IMG/VR virus record: IMGVR_UViG_3300032156_000010
Span: 1 to 58,183 of that record
Direction: 5' to 3' (one strand)
Source: a virus
DNA: 58,183 nucleotides
Shown here: one piece after another, positions 42,429 through 49,547 of the stretch
How positions within the stretch are numbered: position 1 is the first letter of the stretch
Layout of the letters: every line of letters begins with the position of its first letter
Program-made: the position numbers and the translations under genes
The notes under the pieces: model-generated
What the model was told of the DNA's origin: nothing
What the model saw: the letters and a program-made list of their open reading frames with translations, nothing else
The model's database searches: none

Positions 42429-42851
42429 TCATTTGGAAAGGACGCGTTTTTCGGATTCCCTCAAGGCGTGCTCGTAAGTCCGGACAGTTGATTTGATTAA
42501 CGGATTAAGCAATCCCGTCGCCTTCCAGCGCCGCCAGGAATACAAGTTACGGACGATCTGATCTAACATCTCGTCGAAATGCGCGGACGTAATCTCGGAG
42601 GAATCCGATTTGAATTTTTCGAGTACCATCTCATTGATTCTTTTGGTGAAAGATTCGAGGGTCAGATCATGTCCATCCCGCTTGGAGAGATCGACGGCCG
42701 TTAAAGCTGCGGAGATAAAATAGGTTATTCCCGACGCGAACCCGGCCGAAAATGTCCCAGCGTCCTCTTCGAGAAATGAAAGGCCCTTGGCGAGCATTGT
42801 TATGTGAGCCAGGATTAGAGCCGTCGTCCTGATGTGATCTTTGGCTTCCAT
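42429..42851 (-). CDS. Hypothetical protein
   Basis: A 140-residue protein, mostly helical, with hydrophobic stretch FSAGFASGITYFISAALTAV that could be amphipathic rather than membrane-spanning. Third gene in a tightly packed trio (43605 to 42429). No family recognised. Confidence 0.6.
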   Translation of the reverse strand: MEAKDHIRTTALILAHITMLAKGLSFLEEDAGTFSAGFASGITYFISAALTAVDLSKRDGHDLTLESFTKRINEMVLEKFKSDSSEITSAHFDEMLDQIVRNLYSWRRWKATGLLNPLIKSTVRTYEHALRESEKRVLSK

Positions 42852-42864
42852 GTCTTTTTTCCTT

Positions 42865-43152
42865 TTAAAAAGCCAAGAGCTTTTTTAGACAGCCGGTATG
42901 GAAAGCCCGCCCTTCCCGCAGCTTGATGTCATCAAGGCCAACCGGTTCGCCGCAATAACCGCAGTAACTCAATCGCCGGATCCCAATGCTGTTCAGCTGG
43001 CCGCCGGCCTCCCTTTCCTTTCGTTCCCGCTCTATGCGGGCTTCCTTGGCTTCAAGACTTCTGACCCGCCTGGCCGCCCGATCCGTCCTCGCTTTGGCGT
43101 CCACCTGGCGCAATAATTCTCGCTGCTGCGCTTTCAATCGGAGCTTTTTCAT
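42865..43152 (-). CDS. Small protein with a helical arm and zinc site
   Basis: A 95-residue protein: a highly charged helix (LRQVDAKARTDRAARRVRSL, about residues 13-60) followed by YCGYCGEPVGLDD and FHTGCLKK, giving three or four metal-type cysteines as in DksA-like or small zinc-finger proteins. The outline of coiled coil then zinc finger suggests an RNA-polymerase accessory, but this is only resemblance. Confidence 0.6.
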   Translation of the reverse strand: MKKLRLKAQQRELLRQVDAKARTDRAARRVRSLEAKEARIERERKEREAGGQLNSIGIRRLSYCGYCGEPVGLDDIKLREGRAFHTGCLKKLLAF

Positions 43153-43155
43153 CTC

Positions 43156-43605
43156 TCAGCCCCCAAACATCTTATTGGTCAGGACACGAAACGCCTCGGT
43201 TGCCGCATTTTTTCTGACGAATATCCGACTTCCCCGCTTGCCGAGCACTGTGCCGGTCGGATAGAGACAGGCCAGGCGGGTGAGCCTTTGCGCATCTTCG
43301 CGGATAATGGCCGTCGCTTCCTCGGGCGTGTGATATTTCGCCCATCCGGCTTTTTTAAACGACTTACGGACTTCGGAGAGAAATTCGCCGGGTGTCATGT
43401 CGGGCTGGTCTTCAATCTTAAATGAGGTCGTCGCCCTCAGGCATTCCATCCCGACCATCGAGCGTCGGCAGCCGCACCGACCGTCCCAGCGGTCGTCGCT
43501 GTCGCACTCCATTGCGAATGTCACCAGTTCGCCTTCGGGTACACAACAGAAGTCCCGTCTGCCCCAATCGCCTTGCGTCTCCTTTGTGGAAACTAATACC
43601 TTCAT
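43156..43605 (-). CDS. Hypothetical protein with DUF7715-like outline
   Basis: A 149-residue protein with MKVLVSTKETQGDWGRRDFC at the N-terminus, then DDRWDGRCGCRRSMVG and a helical C-terminal half. This N-terminal pattern with a CxC segment recurs in actinobacterial and phage hypothetical proteins, so the family name is only a tentative memory. First gene after hammerhead 2. Confidence 0.55.
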   Translation of the reverse strand: MKVLVSTKETQGDWGRRDFCCVPEGELVTFAMECDSDDRWDGRCGCRRSMVGMECLRATTSFKIEDQPDMTPGEFLSEVRKSFKKAGWAKYHTPEEATAIIREDAQRLTRLACLYPTGTVLGKRGSRIFVRKNAATEAFRVLTNKMFGG

Positions 43606-43635
43606 CGAAAACCTCCTCCTGAAAGATTTGACCTT

Positions 43636-43698
43636 GCCTCATCAGGTTGTAGACGGTCGGGCTACAACGACCGAGGCCCCGTGGTCCTCGGTTTCGGC
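43636..43698 (-). ncRNA. Type II hammerhead ribozyme 2
   Basis: The cleanest of the four. Minus strand: GCC, GAAA, stem III CCGAGG/CCTCGG, cleavage GTC, stem I GTTGTAG/CTACAAC (7 bp), CTGATGA, GGC. No core deviation. Predicted cut between 43669 and 43668 gives a 63-nt leader for the next gene. It starts two bases after the previous stop and ends about 30 bases before the ATG. Confidence 0.92.
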
Positions 43699-43700
43699 TT

Positions 43701-43919
43701 TCAGCCTTCCTCCTCGTCTTCTTCTTTCGTTGGTTGAAGCTGGGAATAAGTCCAGTTTTTGTAATCGTCGGCGATCCCGAGACAAACCTCGATCAGCGTC
43801 TTTGCTGCCCGCATTTCCTCTTTGGAATCGCTCACCTCGGCGTTCTCCAGCGCCGACCGGCACGCATTCAAGTCTAGGAGCGTATTCTGGAACCGACAAT
43901 AACTCATATTCGCCATCAT
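43701..43919 (-). CDS. Small hypothetical protein
   Basis: A 72-residue acidic, helical protein (YCRFQNTLLDLNACRSALEN, ending in an Asp/Glu tail). This composition recurs in short phage early proteins that bind host factors. Preceded by GGAGGG. Its stop sits two bases before hammerhead 2. Confidence 0.65.
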   Translation of the reverse strand: MMANMSYCRFQNTLLDLNACRSALENAEVSDSKEEMRAAKTLIEVCLGIADDYKNWTYSQLQPTKEEDEEEG

Positions 43920-43946
43920 CCCCTCCTTCCTGAACGTCTTCTCCCT

Positions 43947-44276
43947 TTAACAAAGCGGTTCGGTATCAACATATCGACGCTCAAAAGCCGCCATGACCAG
44001 TTTGACGATCCGCCCATTTTCCTGCCTTGCAAAAACGACTTTTTTGTGCCGCAACCTTGTCTTGATGACGGTCAGGCAGGATCCATCTCTCGTAAAGAGC
44101 AGCATCCCTTCCCGAAGTTTTAGGAGCAGGGAGCGAGTTTCCTTTGCGTTTCTCCGGTCGAATGTTTTGGCCGGAATAGCCACAAGTTTCTTGATCTTGG
44201 GCGTCCATTCTGTGGCCTTGAGTTTGCATTTGAACAAAGAACGGAAAAAAGAACCGATCCATTTAATGAGTTTCAT
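43947..44276 (-). CDS. Hypothetical basic protein
   Basis: A 109-residue, very basic protein (LIKWIGSFFRSLFKCKLKAT at the N-terminus) with an amphipathic first helix and a small beta domain. The ATG at 44276 is preceded by GGAGG and lies 28 bases after hammerhead 3. Upstream in-frame codons would run through the ribozyme, so I do not use them. Confidence 0.62.
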   Translation of the reverse strand: MKLIKWIGSFFRSLFKCKLKATEWTPKIKKLVAIPAKTFDRRNAKETRSLLLKLREGMLLFTRDGSCLTVIKTRLRHKKVVFARQENGRIVKLVMAAFERRYVDTEPLC

Positions 44277-44304
44277 TCGAAAACCTCCTGAAAAAATTTT
44301 GACC

Positions 44305-44362
44305 CGCCTCGTCAGATCGTGGTCGGTCAAGCCACGATAACCGGGCCGGAGCCCGGTTTCGG
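44305..44362 (-). ncRNA. Type II hammerhead ribozyme 3
   Basis: Minus strand: GCC, GAAA, stem III CCGGGC/GCCCGG, cleavage triplet GTT, stem I ATCGTGG/CCACGAT (7 bp), core CTGACGA (the variable seventh position is C), GGC. NUH allows T at the cleavage position, although GTT is usually slower than GTC. Predicted cut between 44338 and 44337. Begins three bases after the preceding stop codon. Confidence 0.88.
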
Positions 44363-44365
44363 CTT

Positions 44366-44560
44366 TTAGTGGACGTCGAAATACTCCGTGCACGTCCCGA
44401 GCAAATTGTCGTAATCGCCGGACATCGCCTTCTTCATAAATTCGTCCAGCCTTTCCTTCGACCAGCCGGCTTTCTTGGCCGCCCTAGATGCCAGGCCCAA
44501 GACCACGAAGGCGTTGCCGTCCTGTCCGATCAGCGTAAGTTTCGGCTTTGTCTCGTTCAT
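44366..44560 (-). CDS. Small hypothetical protein
   Basis: A 64-residue protein starting by overlap with the preceding stop (ATGA). Contains AFVVLGLASRAAKKAGWSKE and a helical tail ending in acidic residues; this outline is common among short phage proteins annotated only as conserved. Function unknown. Confidence 0.65.
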   Translation of the reverse strand: MNETKPKLTLIGQDGNAFVVLGLASRAAKKAGWSKERLDEFMKKAMSGDYDNLLGTCTEYFDVH

Positions 44561-44901
44561 GATGATCTCCTGATTCGCCGCTGTTCCTTCCTGTACCAGA
44601 GCCGATCCTCATGCCTTCCGATATCCAAATTCTCCCAATCTGCGAGTTGGCAATCGGGCCGCTCAAACCGTTCGGCCATTATTGGCATTGCGGCATAAGG
44701 ACAAAACACGTCGTCCCGGCTGCAGGAAAATTCCTGTGGGTCGCCGGCCCGGGCAGGACACTCTTTTTTCCCCCGTTCTCGCATCCGCCCATCCATGTAA
44801 CCCCTGCAAAAATCTTTGGGGCCGACCGCCAGCACCGGGATGCCCCGCCGTTCGTGATCCACGCCCCGCGCAAAGCCATCTGTGTACATTTTTTTGACCA
44901 T
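44557..44901 (-). CDS. Hypothetical cysteine-containing protein
   Basis: A 114-residue protein with an RDDVFCPYAAMP segment and several further cysteines, rich in Arg and Asp, perhaps a small metal-binding protein. Preceded by GGAGG and by hammerhead 4. Coupled to the next gene. Confidence 0.6.
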   Translation of the reverse strand: MVKKMYTDGFARGVDHERRGIPVLAVGPKDFCRGYMDGRMRERGKKECPARAGDPQEFSCSRDDVFCPYAAMPIMAERFERPDCQLADWENLDIGRHEDRLWYRKEQRRIRRSS

Positions 44902-44928
44902 TGAAAACCTCCTTCGAAAATTTGACTT

Positions 44929-44990
44929 GCCTCATCGGGCTGCGCGTTGTCATCGCGCAGCGACAGGCCCCGGCGGGGGCCTGTTTCGGC
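44929..44990 (-). ncRNA. Type II hammerhead ribozyme 4 (core variant)
   Basis: Minus strand: GCC, GAAA, stem III CAGGCCCC/GGGGCCTG, cleavage GTC, stem I GCTGCGCG/CGCGCAGC (8 bp), core CCGATGA, GGC. The second core base is C in place of the conserved T, so cleavage may be slower or absent. Everything else, including position (two bases after a stop, 27 before an ATG), matches its three neighbours. Predicted cut between 44962 and 44961. Confidence 0.78.
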
Positions 44991-44992
44991 TT

Positions 44993-45412
44993 TCAGATTA
45001 TCCCGGCCGTGATCAGCCAGGATTGGAAACCGTGCGGACATTGGCCATCGGGTTCAACCCGGCAGCCGTCCGTTGCCTTGGCTACGCCATCCATCGCCCA
45101 TCGTTCCATCGTATGGAGTGAAGGTTGACGGATTCCGGCACTACTGATGAAGCCCTGTTTGTCGTGATAGAACTGGAAAAATCGGGTCGTCATTTCTGCC
45201 TGTGTAAATGCCCATTCTTTTTTGTAGCGCCGCCACAACTTCCATTCTCCTAAGAGTGTCTTCCGCAGGATTTCGCCGTCGCTCATGAGGGCAATCAGCG
45301 ACCCTGATTTCGGGTTGAACAGCCGGACAAGTTCCTTCTTGACATTCTTCGTGTGTGGATGCTTTTTTATATACAGCACCACCGCCTCGTGTACGCTCAT
45401 CGATTTTGCCAT
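44993..45412 (-). CDS. First protein of the leftward operon, unknown function
   Basis: A 139-residue, basic, helical protein (VHEAVVLYIKKHPHTKNVKK, then WKLWRRYKKEWAFTQAEMT). May be a nucleic-acid-binding early protein. Preceded by AAGGAGG and a long structured leader. It is the promoter-proximal gene, so it should be the earliest made. Confidence 0.6.
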   Translation of the reverse strand: MAKSMSVHEAVVLYIKKHPHTKNVKKELVRLFNPKSGSLIALMSDGEILRKTLLGEWKLWRRYKKEWAFTQAEMTTRFFQFYHDKQGFISSAGIRQPSLHTMERWAMDGVAKATDGCRVEPDGQCPHGFQSWLITAGII

Positions 45413-45820
45413 CCTGAACCTCCTTAAAAATTTTTATTGGCGCCCTCTCGCACCGGCTACCTAAACCGGCCCCTTTTATTGCGCCGTCAGAGCAAGGCGA
45501 GAGCGGGCAGCGGCCAGTAGGCGCTGACCGTGATCTGCCCATTCGGAGGTTTTGGAGGTTTGTTGTGCTGGTGAATGATTTTCGGTACCTGGCAAATTTT
45601 TACCGCTGCCCCGACGTCTGTTCGGTCTCCTTAGGCTGTCGGGAATATCCCGAATCCGCCGAGACCGTCAGCCGGACAGCGTCATCCGCCGTCCCTACTC
45701 ACCACATTCTTTCTGCGCCTGACGATCAGACCTGGCCTTAGCCGTTCCGTCCGTCCCCTCTGCCTTGGGGCCCGTCAGGCTTTTTTCAAAGATCAATTGC
45801 TACGCCCGGTAGCTGCTTAT
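45413..45820 (-). promoter_or_regulatory. Long untranslated leader of the leftward operon
   Basis: About 400 nt with no convincing gene. It holds several GC-rich hairpins on the minus strand, including GGGCAG...CTGCCC near 45520 and GGCGC...GCGCC (about 45436-45490) next to the first gene, an inverted TCGGGATATTCCCGA hairpin around 45650, and three CTGACGG motifs. A short patch near 45705-45735 resembles the 3' end of the gene at 41881. It may hold antitermination or regulatory sites; no known family recognised. Confidence 0.45.
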
Positions 45821-45849
45821 ATAATAAGTATATCCATTAGTATTGTCAA
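45821..45849 (-). promoter_or_regulatory. Leftward promoter of the hammerhead operon
   Basis: On the minus strand TTGACA (45849-45844), exactly 17 bases, TATTAT (45826-45821). A perfect -35 and 5/6 -10 match in an AT-rich pocket within a GC-rich genome. No other convincing promoter was seen in the leftward block, so all its genes appear to depend on this one. Confidence 0.85.
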
Positions 45850-45922
45850 GACTCTACAGACAATTTATGGAAAATAATCAACTCCGTAAGTTTCTTAAAT
45901 TAAAGGGGTTACGCTTTTTGGG

Positions 45923-45951
45923 TTGATTTTTATGCTAATCTATCTTATTTT
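45923..45951 (+). promoter_or_regulatory. Rightward promoter of the early/replication block
   Basis: TTGATT (45923-45928), 17 bases, TATTTT (45946-45951), with TATAAT also present slightly downstream. It faces away from the leftward promoter, about 75 bases apart, so this AT-rich gap is the main divergent early control region. The first product is a ribbon-helix-helix protein that could bind here. Confidence 0.6.
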
Positions 45952-45982
45952 ATAATAGATTGCCAGATAAAGGAGGCGTGGA

Positions 45983-46174
45983 ATGAGGCAGAAAATCGGG
46001 GAGCCCAAAAGCTCCACCATAACATTCACCCTTGAGCCCTCGCTGAGGGCCAGGTTGGAGACGCAGGCAAGGCAGGAGGGCCGGTCGGTGTCGAGCATGA
46101 TCAGACAGCTTGTGATGACCGCCCTCCATCGAGAAGTCCGCCCGCTCGAGACGCGGACTCCGGCTCCGAAATAA
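45983..46174 (+). CDS. Ribbon-helix-helix transcriptional regulator (CopG/Arc-like)
   Basis: A 63-residue protein with STITFTLEPSLRARLETQAR and EGRSVSSMIRQLVMTAL, the strand-helix-helix pattern of RHH DNA-binding proteins; the strand residues contact the operator as a dimer. It lies directly downstream of the divergent promoters and has an AGGAGG site. A regulator of early transcription is the natural role. Confidence 0.85.
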   Translation: MRQKIGEPKSSTITFTLEPSLRARLETQARQEGRSVSSMIRQLVMTALHREVRPLETRTPAPK

Positions 46175-46178
46175 AGTT

Positions 46179-46547
46179 ATGGCATCGGCCAGGCCGAAGT
46201 GCCGCTTTATTTTTTGCCGAAAATCATTTATCCCAAAACGGCCTTGGCAGACATTCTGCCGATATAATCATCAAAAAGCCCAAGAGCGGTTTGAGCGCGG
46301 AGCGATAAATATTTTCTCAATCAACCTGCAGGCGCTAGCCGACTTTGTGGCTAAAGTGAAGGGGGTGAGAATCAGGGGAAGATCAGATTTTAAAATCAAG
46401 AAGTCGAGGAACAAAAAGGCCCCGGCCTTTTTGTCTCGAGTTGGGAGATCAAGGTCGGAGCGGGCCCCGGGGGGGCCGAAGAGGCGTGCTATCCACAAGG
46501 TAGGTTCCGGCCGGATGATTGTCAAGAGGGAGAAAAAAAATGATTGA
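46179..46547 (+). CDS. Small basic protein with N-terminal zinc-finger-like site
   Basis: A 122-residue, strongly basic protein. KCRFIFCRKSF and FCRYNHQKAQ at the N-terminus provide cysteines and His spaced like a small CGNR- or transposase-associated zinc finger. A long low-complexity basic tail follows. Likely nucleic-acid-binding. Overlaps the next gene by eight bases. Confidence 0.6.
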   Translation: MASARPKCRFIFCRKSFIPKRPWQTFCRYNHQKAQERFERGAINIFSINLQALADFVAKVKGVRIRGRSDFKIKKSRNKKAPAFLSRVGRSRSERAPGGPKRRAIHKVGSGRMIVKREKKND

Positions 46548-47610
46548 TACAAAAAAAGAGCCGGGGCCGGGTCCGGTCGAATCTAGGCCTCCGGCTGCTC
46601 AGTCCATCGCCGAGCACACAGTGGGCGAGACGAAAACATCGACAGCCGCCGATTTTGGGAAAGTGTGGTTTGCTGTCGGGCCTGACGGCAAACTGCTCAA
46701 ACCGTTTGCCGCTTCGATCCGGCTATTCGAGCGTGCCGGCCATCTCTACAAGGTGCCGGGCGGAGGGAAGGCTGGCGATCGATGGGGGATCACCATGCCG
46801 GGTTACTCGGTGTTGAATAAGGTGGCGTCGGTATCGGTGTTGACTCCGCCCTGCGTGTCGTTCGGGGGCCGGGAGGTTTCAAATCCATATGTGGAAAGAA
46901 ACGCGGTCACCCGGGCGATCGAAAGCGTGATTATCCGCAAAGTCGCCTTGGGAATGACGCCGGTGGGAAACGTAGTCGTGATCGACAAGACCCTCTATTA
47001 CAACCCCTACACTTATTTCCTGCAATCCATCCAAGCGAAGGCCAGGAGAAAGGTGTGGGAGATGGGGAAGATGACCAACAAACTCGCCCACCCCGACGCC
47101 GCTCGGCTGGGCACCAAGGATGTCCAGCCCGAAGGGGCGACCGCTGGTCGATGGATTTTCAAGCCCATCGACGAGACGATCGGATATTGGATCAACATTG
47201 ATGACTCGGCCATTCAAGAAGTCATTGACGAGCACCTACAACGGCAGCGATTCGGTGATCGGATAGCGCAGACCATCTGCGCCCGCAACGCGCTCAAAGA
47301 CCATCCGGCCATCGCTGTTTCTCAGGTCCAGCCGGAATTCGTTTATCACAAGGTGTACGGTAAGGATAAGGAGGAGGCCTTCGCCGAGGTGTCCATCACG
47401 GTCTACGGATATCGACATGAGCTTGGTCGGGATACGCAGGAAAATATTATGCTCAGCCTGGTGATGCCCGGCACTTCTACCAGACCGCTTTCCGGGCCTG
47501 TCGAGCATAGGCGGGAAACTCTGCCTTCGCCGTTGCCCGAGGACGAGGCCTTTGCGCTCAAAGAGTCGGCCGAGGAAGAGGACGCGGAGCTCGGGCTGAA
47601 AAAGGAATGA
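46540..47610 (+). CDS. Putative recombination-associated protein
   Basis: A 356-residue protein with no motif that I can name with confidence. It sits directly before a Cas4-like nuclease and the initiator gene, the place where many phages encode a RecT-, Erf- or Rad52-type annealing protein or its accessory. Mixed fold, with SVIIRKVALGMTPVGNVVVI and TQENIMLSLVMPGTS. The last ~40 residues are acidic, as in ssDNA-binding partners. Function inferred from context only. Confidence 0.5.
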   Translation: MIDTKKEPGPGPVESRPPAAQSIAEHTVGETKTSTAADFGKVWFAVGPDGKLLKPFAASIRLFERAGHLYKVPGGGKAGDRWGITMPGYSVLNKVASVSVLTPPCVSFGGREVSNPYVERNAVTRAIESVIIRKVALGMTPVGNVVVIDKTLYYNPYTYFLQSIQAKARRKVWEMGKMTNKLAHPDAARLGTKDVQPEGATAGRWIFKPIDETIGYWINIDDSAIQEVIDEHLQRQRFGDRIAQTICARNALKDHPAIAVSQVQPEFVYHKVYGKDKEEAFAEVSITVYGYRHELGRDTQENIMLSLVMPGTSTRPLSGPVEHRRETLPSPLPEDEAFALKESAEEEDAELGLKKE

Positions 47611-48692
47611 CCCCGATGAGCACGCCGCAAGAATTATTTGAAGATATGACGGAGCCGGCCCGGCCCGGCGCCTCCCCGGCCGCGGAGCAGCGGTTCCCGG
47701 AGGGGCTGGCGGAATTGACGGTCGAAATCGAAGCGAAGCTTGACGAGCAGACTAGGCTTGACGAGGAGCGAGACCCCAGCGAGCCGATCGATCATTCGGC
47801 CTCAAATTGGGCGTCGGAAATCGGCCATCCCTGCCAGCGAATGCTTGTCTACGCGAGACTCAACTGGCGGGAGCGAAAACCGATCGATATCGCCGGTCTT
47901 TATAAAGTGCAAGAGGGCAAGCGGCAGGAGCGGGAGTTGAAACACAAACTCGAGCGAGCGGGTTTTGAGGTCGTGGAGGGCCAAGCCCGTTTCACCTGGC
48001 CGCAATTCGAGATTAGCGGCAAGATCGACGGCAAGCTCCGCCGTCCGCGCACCAAGGCGCTTTTCCCGCAGGAGACCAAATATATCAACCCCATGTTTTT
48101 TGATCAGATCAGAACGGTCGACGACCTGAAACGGAGCCGGAAGTGGTGGCTTCGAAAAATCCCCTCCCAATTAAACTGCTACCAATTTATGACGAATATC
48201 GAGGGGGGGATTTTGGCTTTGACGACGGCCGGGAGGAAACCCAAGATACTGCCCATGGCGATCGATTACGACCTGGCCGAGGCTGATACTCGAAGGGCGG
48301 AGGCTATCAACGCCCATGTTGCGGCCGGCACCTATCCCGCGCCCATTCCCCACGATGCCTCGATCTGCGGCCTTTGCCCATTCGATCACCTCTGCCCGCA
48401 ACTCAAGGTGAAGGGCGCCGATTGGACGGAGCTCACGGATGACGATTATTGGGAACTCAAACTCATGCTCCATCTTGAGGAGCAGGGCAAAAAGGGAGAC
48501 AAGATCAAGGCCGAATTAATCGGAACCGAGAAAAAGCCGGGGAGGTTTTTCGGCCGGAATGCCCTGATGAACGATATCGAGATTGTATCGAGGAAGCGAG
48601 GGCAGACCACTTTCAACATCCCGGCCGAGATCAAAGAGCCCTATAAGAAGGTCGGCGAGATCACCGTGACGTCCGTCGAGATAACCGAATGA
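47607..48692 (+). CDS. Cas4/RecB-like PD-(D/E)XK nuclease
   Basis: A 361-residue protein with a Cas4-type arrangement: an early cysteine (HPCQRMLVYARL, about residue 76), FEISGKIDGKL (catalytic Asp, about 140), FPQETKYI (E-x-K, about 155), and a C-terminal CGLCPFDHLCPQ cluster that with the first Cys would hold an Fe-S cluster. Such phage enzymes chew DNA ends for recombination or replication. The ATG at 47607 overlaps the preceding stop; 47616 is an alternative. Confidence 0.8.
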   Translation: MTPMSTPQELFEDMTEPARPGASPAAEQRFPEGLAELTVEIEAKLDEQTRLDEERDPSEPIDHSASNWASEIGHPCQRMLVYARLNWRERKPIDIAGLYKVQEGKRQERELKHKLERAGFEVVEGQARFTWPQFEISGKIDGKLRRPRTKALFPQETKYINPMFFDQIRTVDDLKRSRKWWLRKIPSQLNCYQFMTNIEGGILALTTAGRKPKILPMAIDYDLAEADTRRAEAINAHVAAGTYPAPIPHDASICGLCPFDHLCPQLKVKGADWTELTDDDYWELKLMLHLEEQGKKGDKIKAELIGTEKKPGRFFGRNALMNDIEIVSRKRGQTTFNIPAEIKEPYKKVGEITVTSVEITE

Positions 48693-48728
48693 AACACGGG
48701 AATTTATGAAATACACCAGGAGGGCACC

Positions 48729-49547
48729 TTGAAAAGAGGGCGCTCATACGATTGGATCCCGTTGTGGGTCAAGAAGTGGCTCTGGGGTTCGACCCGCCAT
48801 GAACTCAAGCATGACGAGCGGGCAATCTTTATCGACCTGTTGGCCCTAGCCTCGCAGGACGACGGCTACATCAGGGCCAGCGAGACAATCCCTTATCCGC
48901 TTTATCAGCTTGCCGGGATGCTACAGGCCGAACCCGAGCTCGTCCAGAGGACTATCGATAAATGTCTCAGGGAGGACATAAAAAAACTTGAGAGAAAGGA
49001 AAACGGCACTCTCTATATTATCAATTGGGAGGAATATTGTCTGGCCCCAGGTTACAAAAGAGCGGTGACTGCTTCAACAAAAGCGGATACCGCTTCTCCT
49101 AAAGCGGTTACCGCGGCTACGTCTCTGTATAAGTATAAGTCTCAGTATCTGTCTCTGTCTTTTATTCAAGAACATAAGAACGTCCTCACGGAGGAGCAGA
49201 TCAAGCCCTCCAATAATGCCCGGCGATTAGTCGCGGAGCTTATCATCCTCATGGAACGGAACGATCCAAGAAGCAGGACGCTGAGGAACCTGACGGAGCG
49301 GAGGCGCGAGGCGTGGGAGAGGGAGGCGTGGCGGATTGTGGCGCTTGACGGCTATACCTTTGAACAGGCGCTGTGGCTGTTAAGGTGGTGCCAGGAGGAC
49401 GCCTTCTGGCGAGGCAATATCCTGTCCATGCCGAAATTCCGCGAGAAGTTCGATCAGCTGAAACTCCATGCCGCGCGGAAGCATGGCCCTTCGGCGGCCT
49501 ACGAATGGCTGAAAGAAAAACGGGAAAAGGAGGAAAAAATAAAATGA
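48729..49547 (+). CDS. DnaD-like replication initiator / replisome organiser
   Basis: A 272-residue protein starting at TTG 48729 after AGGAGGG. An N-terminal winged-helix-like domain (ELKHDERAIFIDLLALASQD, YPLYQLAGML) is followed by a low-complexity linker with AVTASTKADTASPKAVTAAT and a C-terminal helical domain. Phage replisome organisers have this plan. Within the linker DNA lie three AAAGCGGNNACCGC-type repeats, as in lambdoid origins where iterons are embedded in the initiator gene, so 49070-49125 may be the replication origin. A remnant of the same segment occurs at 16.6 kb. Confidence 0.75.
   Translation: MKRGRSYDWIPLWVKKWLWGSTRHELKHDERAIFIDLLALASQDDGYIRASETIPYPLYQLAGMLQAEPELVQRTIDKCLREDIKKLERKENGTLYIINWEEYCLAPGYKRAVTASTKADTASPKAVTAATSLYKYKSQYLSLSFIQEHKNVLTEEQIKPSNNARRLVAELIILMERNDPRSRTLRNLTERRREAWEREAWRIVALDGYTFEQALWLLRWCQEDAFWRGNILSMPKFREKFDQLKLHAARKHGPSAAYEWLKEKREKEEKIK
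49065..49125 (+). promoter_or_regulatory. Possible replication origin: iteron-like repeats inside the initiator gene
   Basis: Three GCGGT-type units, GCGGTGACTGCTT, AAAAGCGGATACCGCTT and AAAGCGGTTACCGCG, are spaced about 22-24 bases apart, roughly two helical turns. Each contains a near-palindrome GCGGNNACCGC. Phage initiators often bind repeats within their own gene. No AT-rich unwinding run is seen except the TATAAGTATAAG stretch immediately after (49126-49145). Confidence 0.5.

Noticed and set aside
44993-45412. Homology between AVVLYIKKHPH here and the QueE C-terminus
   Set aside because: The match is about eleven residues; the QueE stretch is explained by its own family pattern and the rest of the proteins are unrelated.
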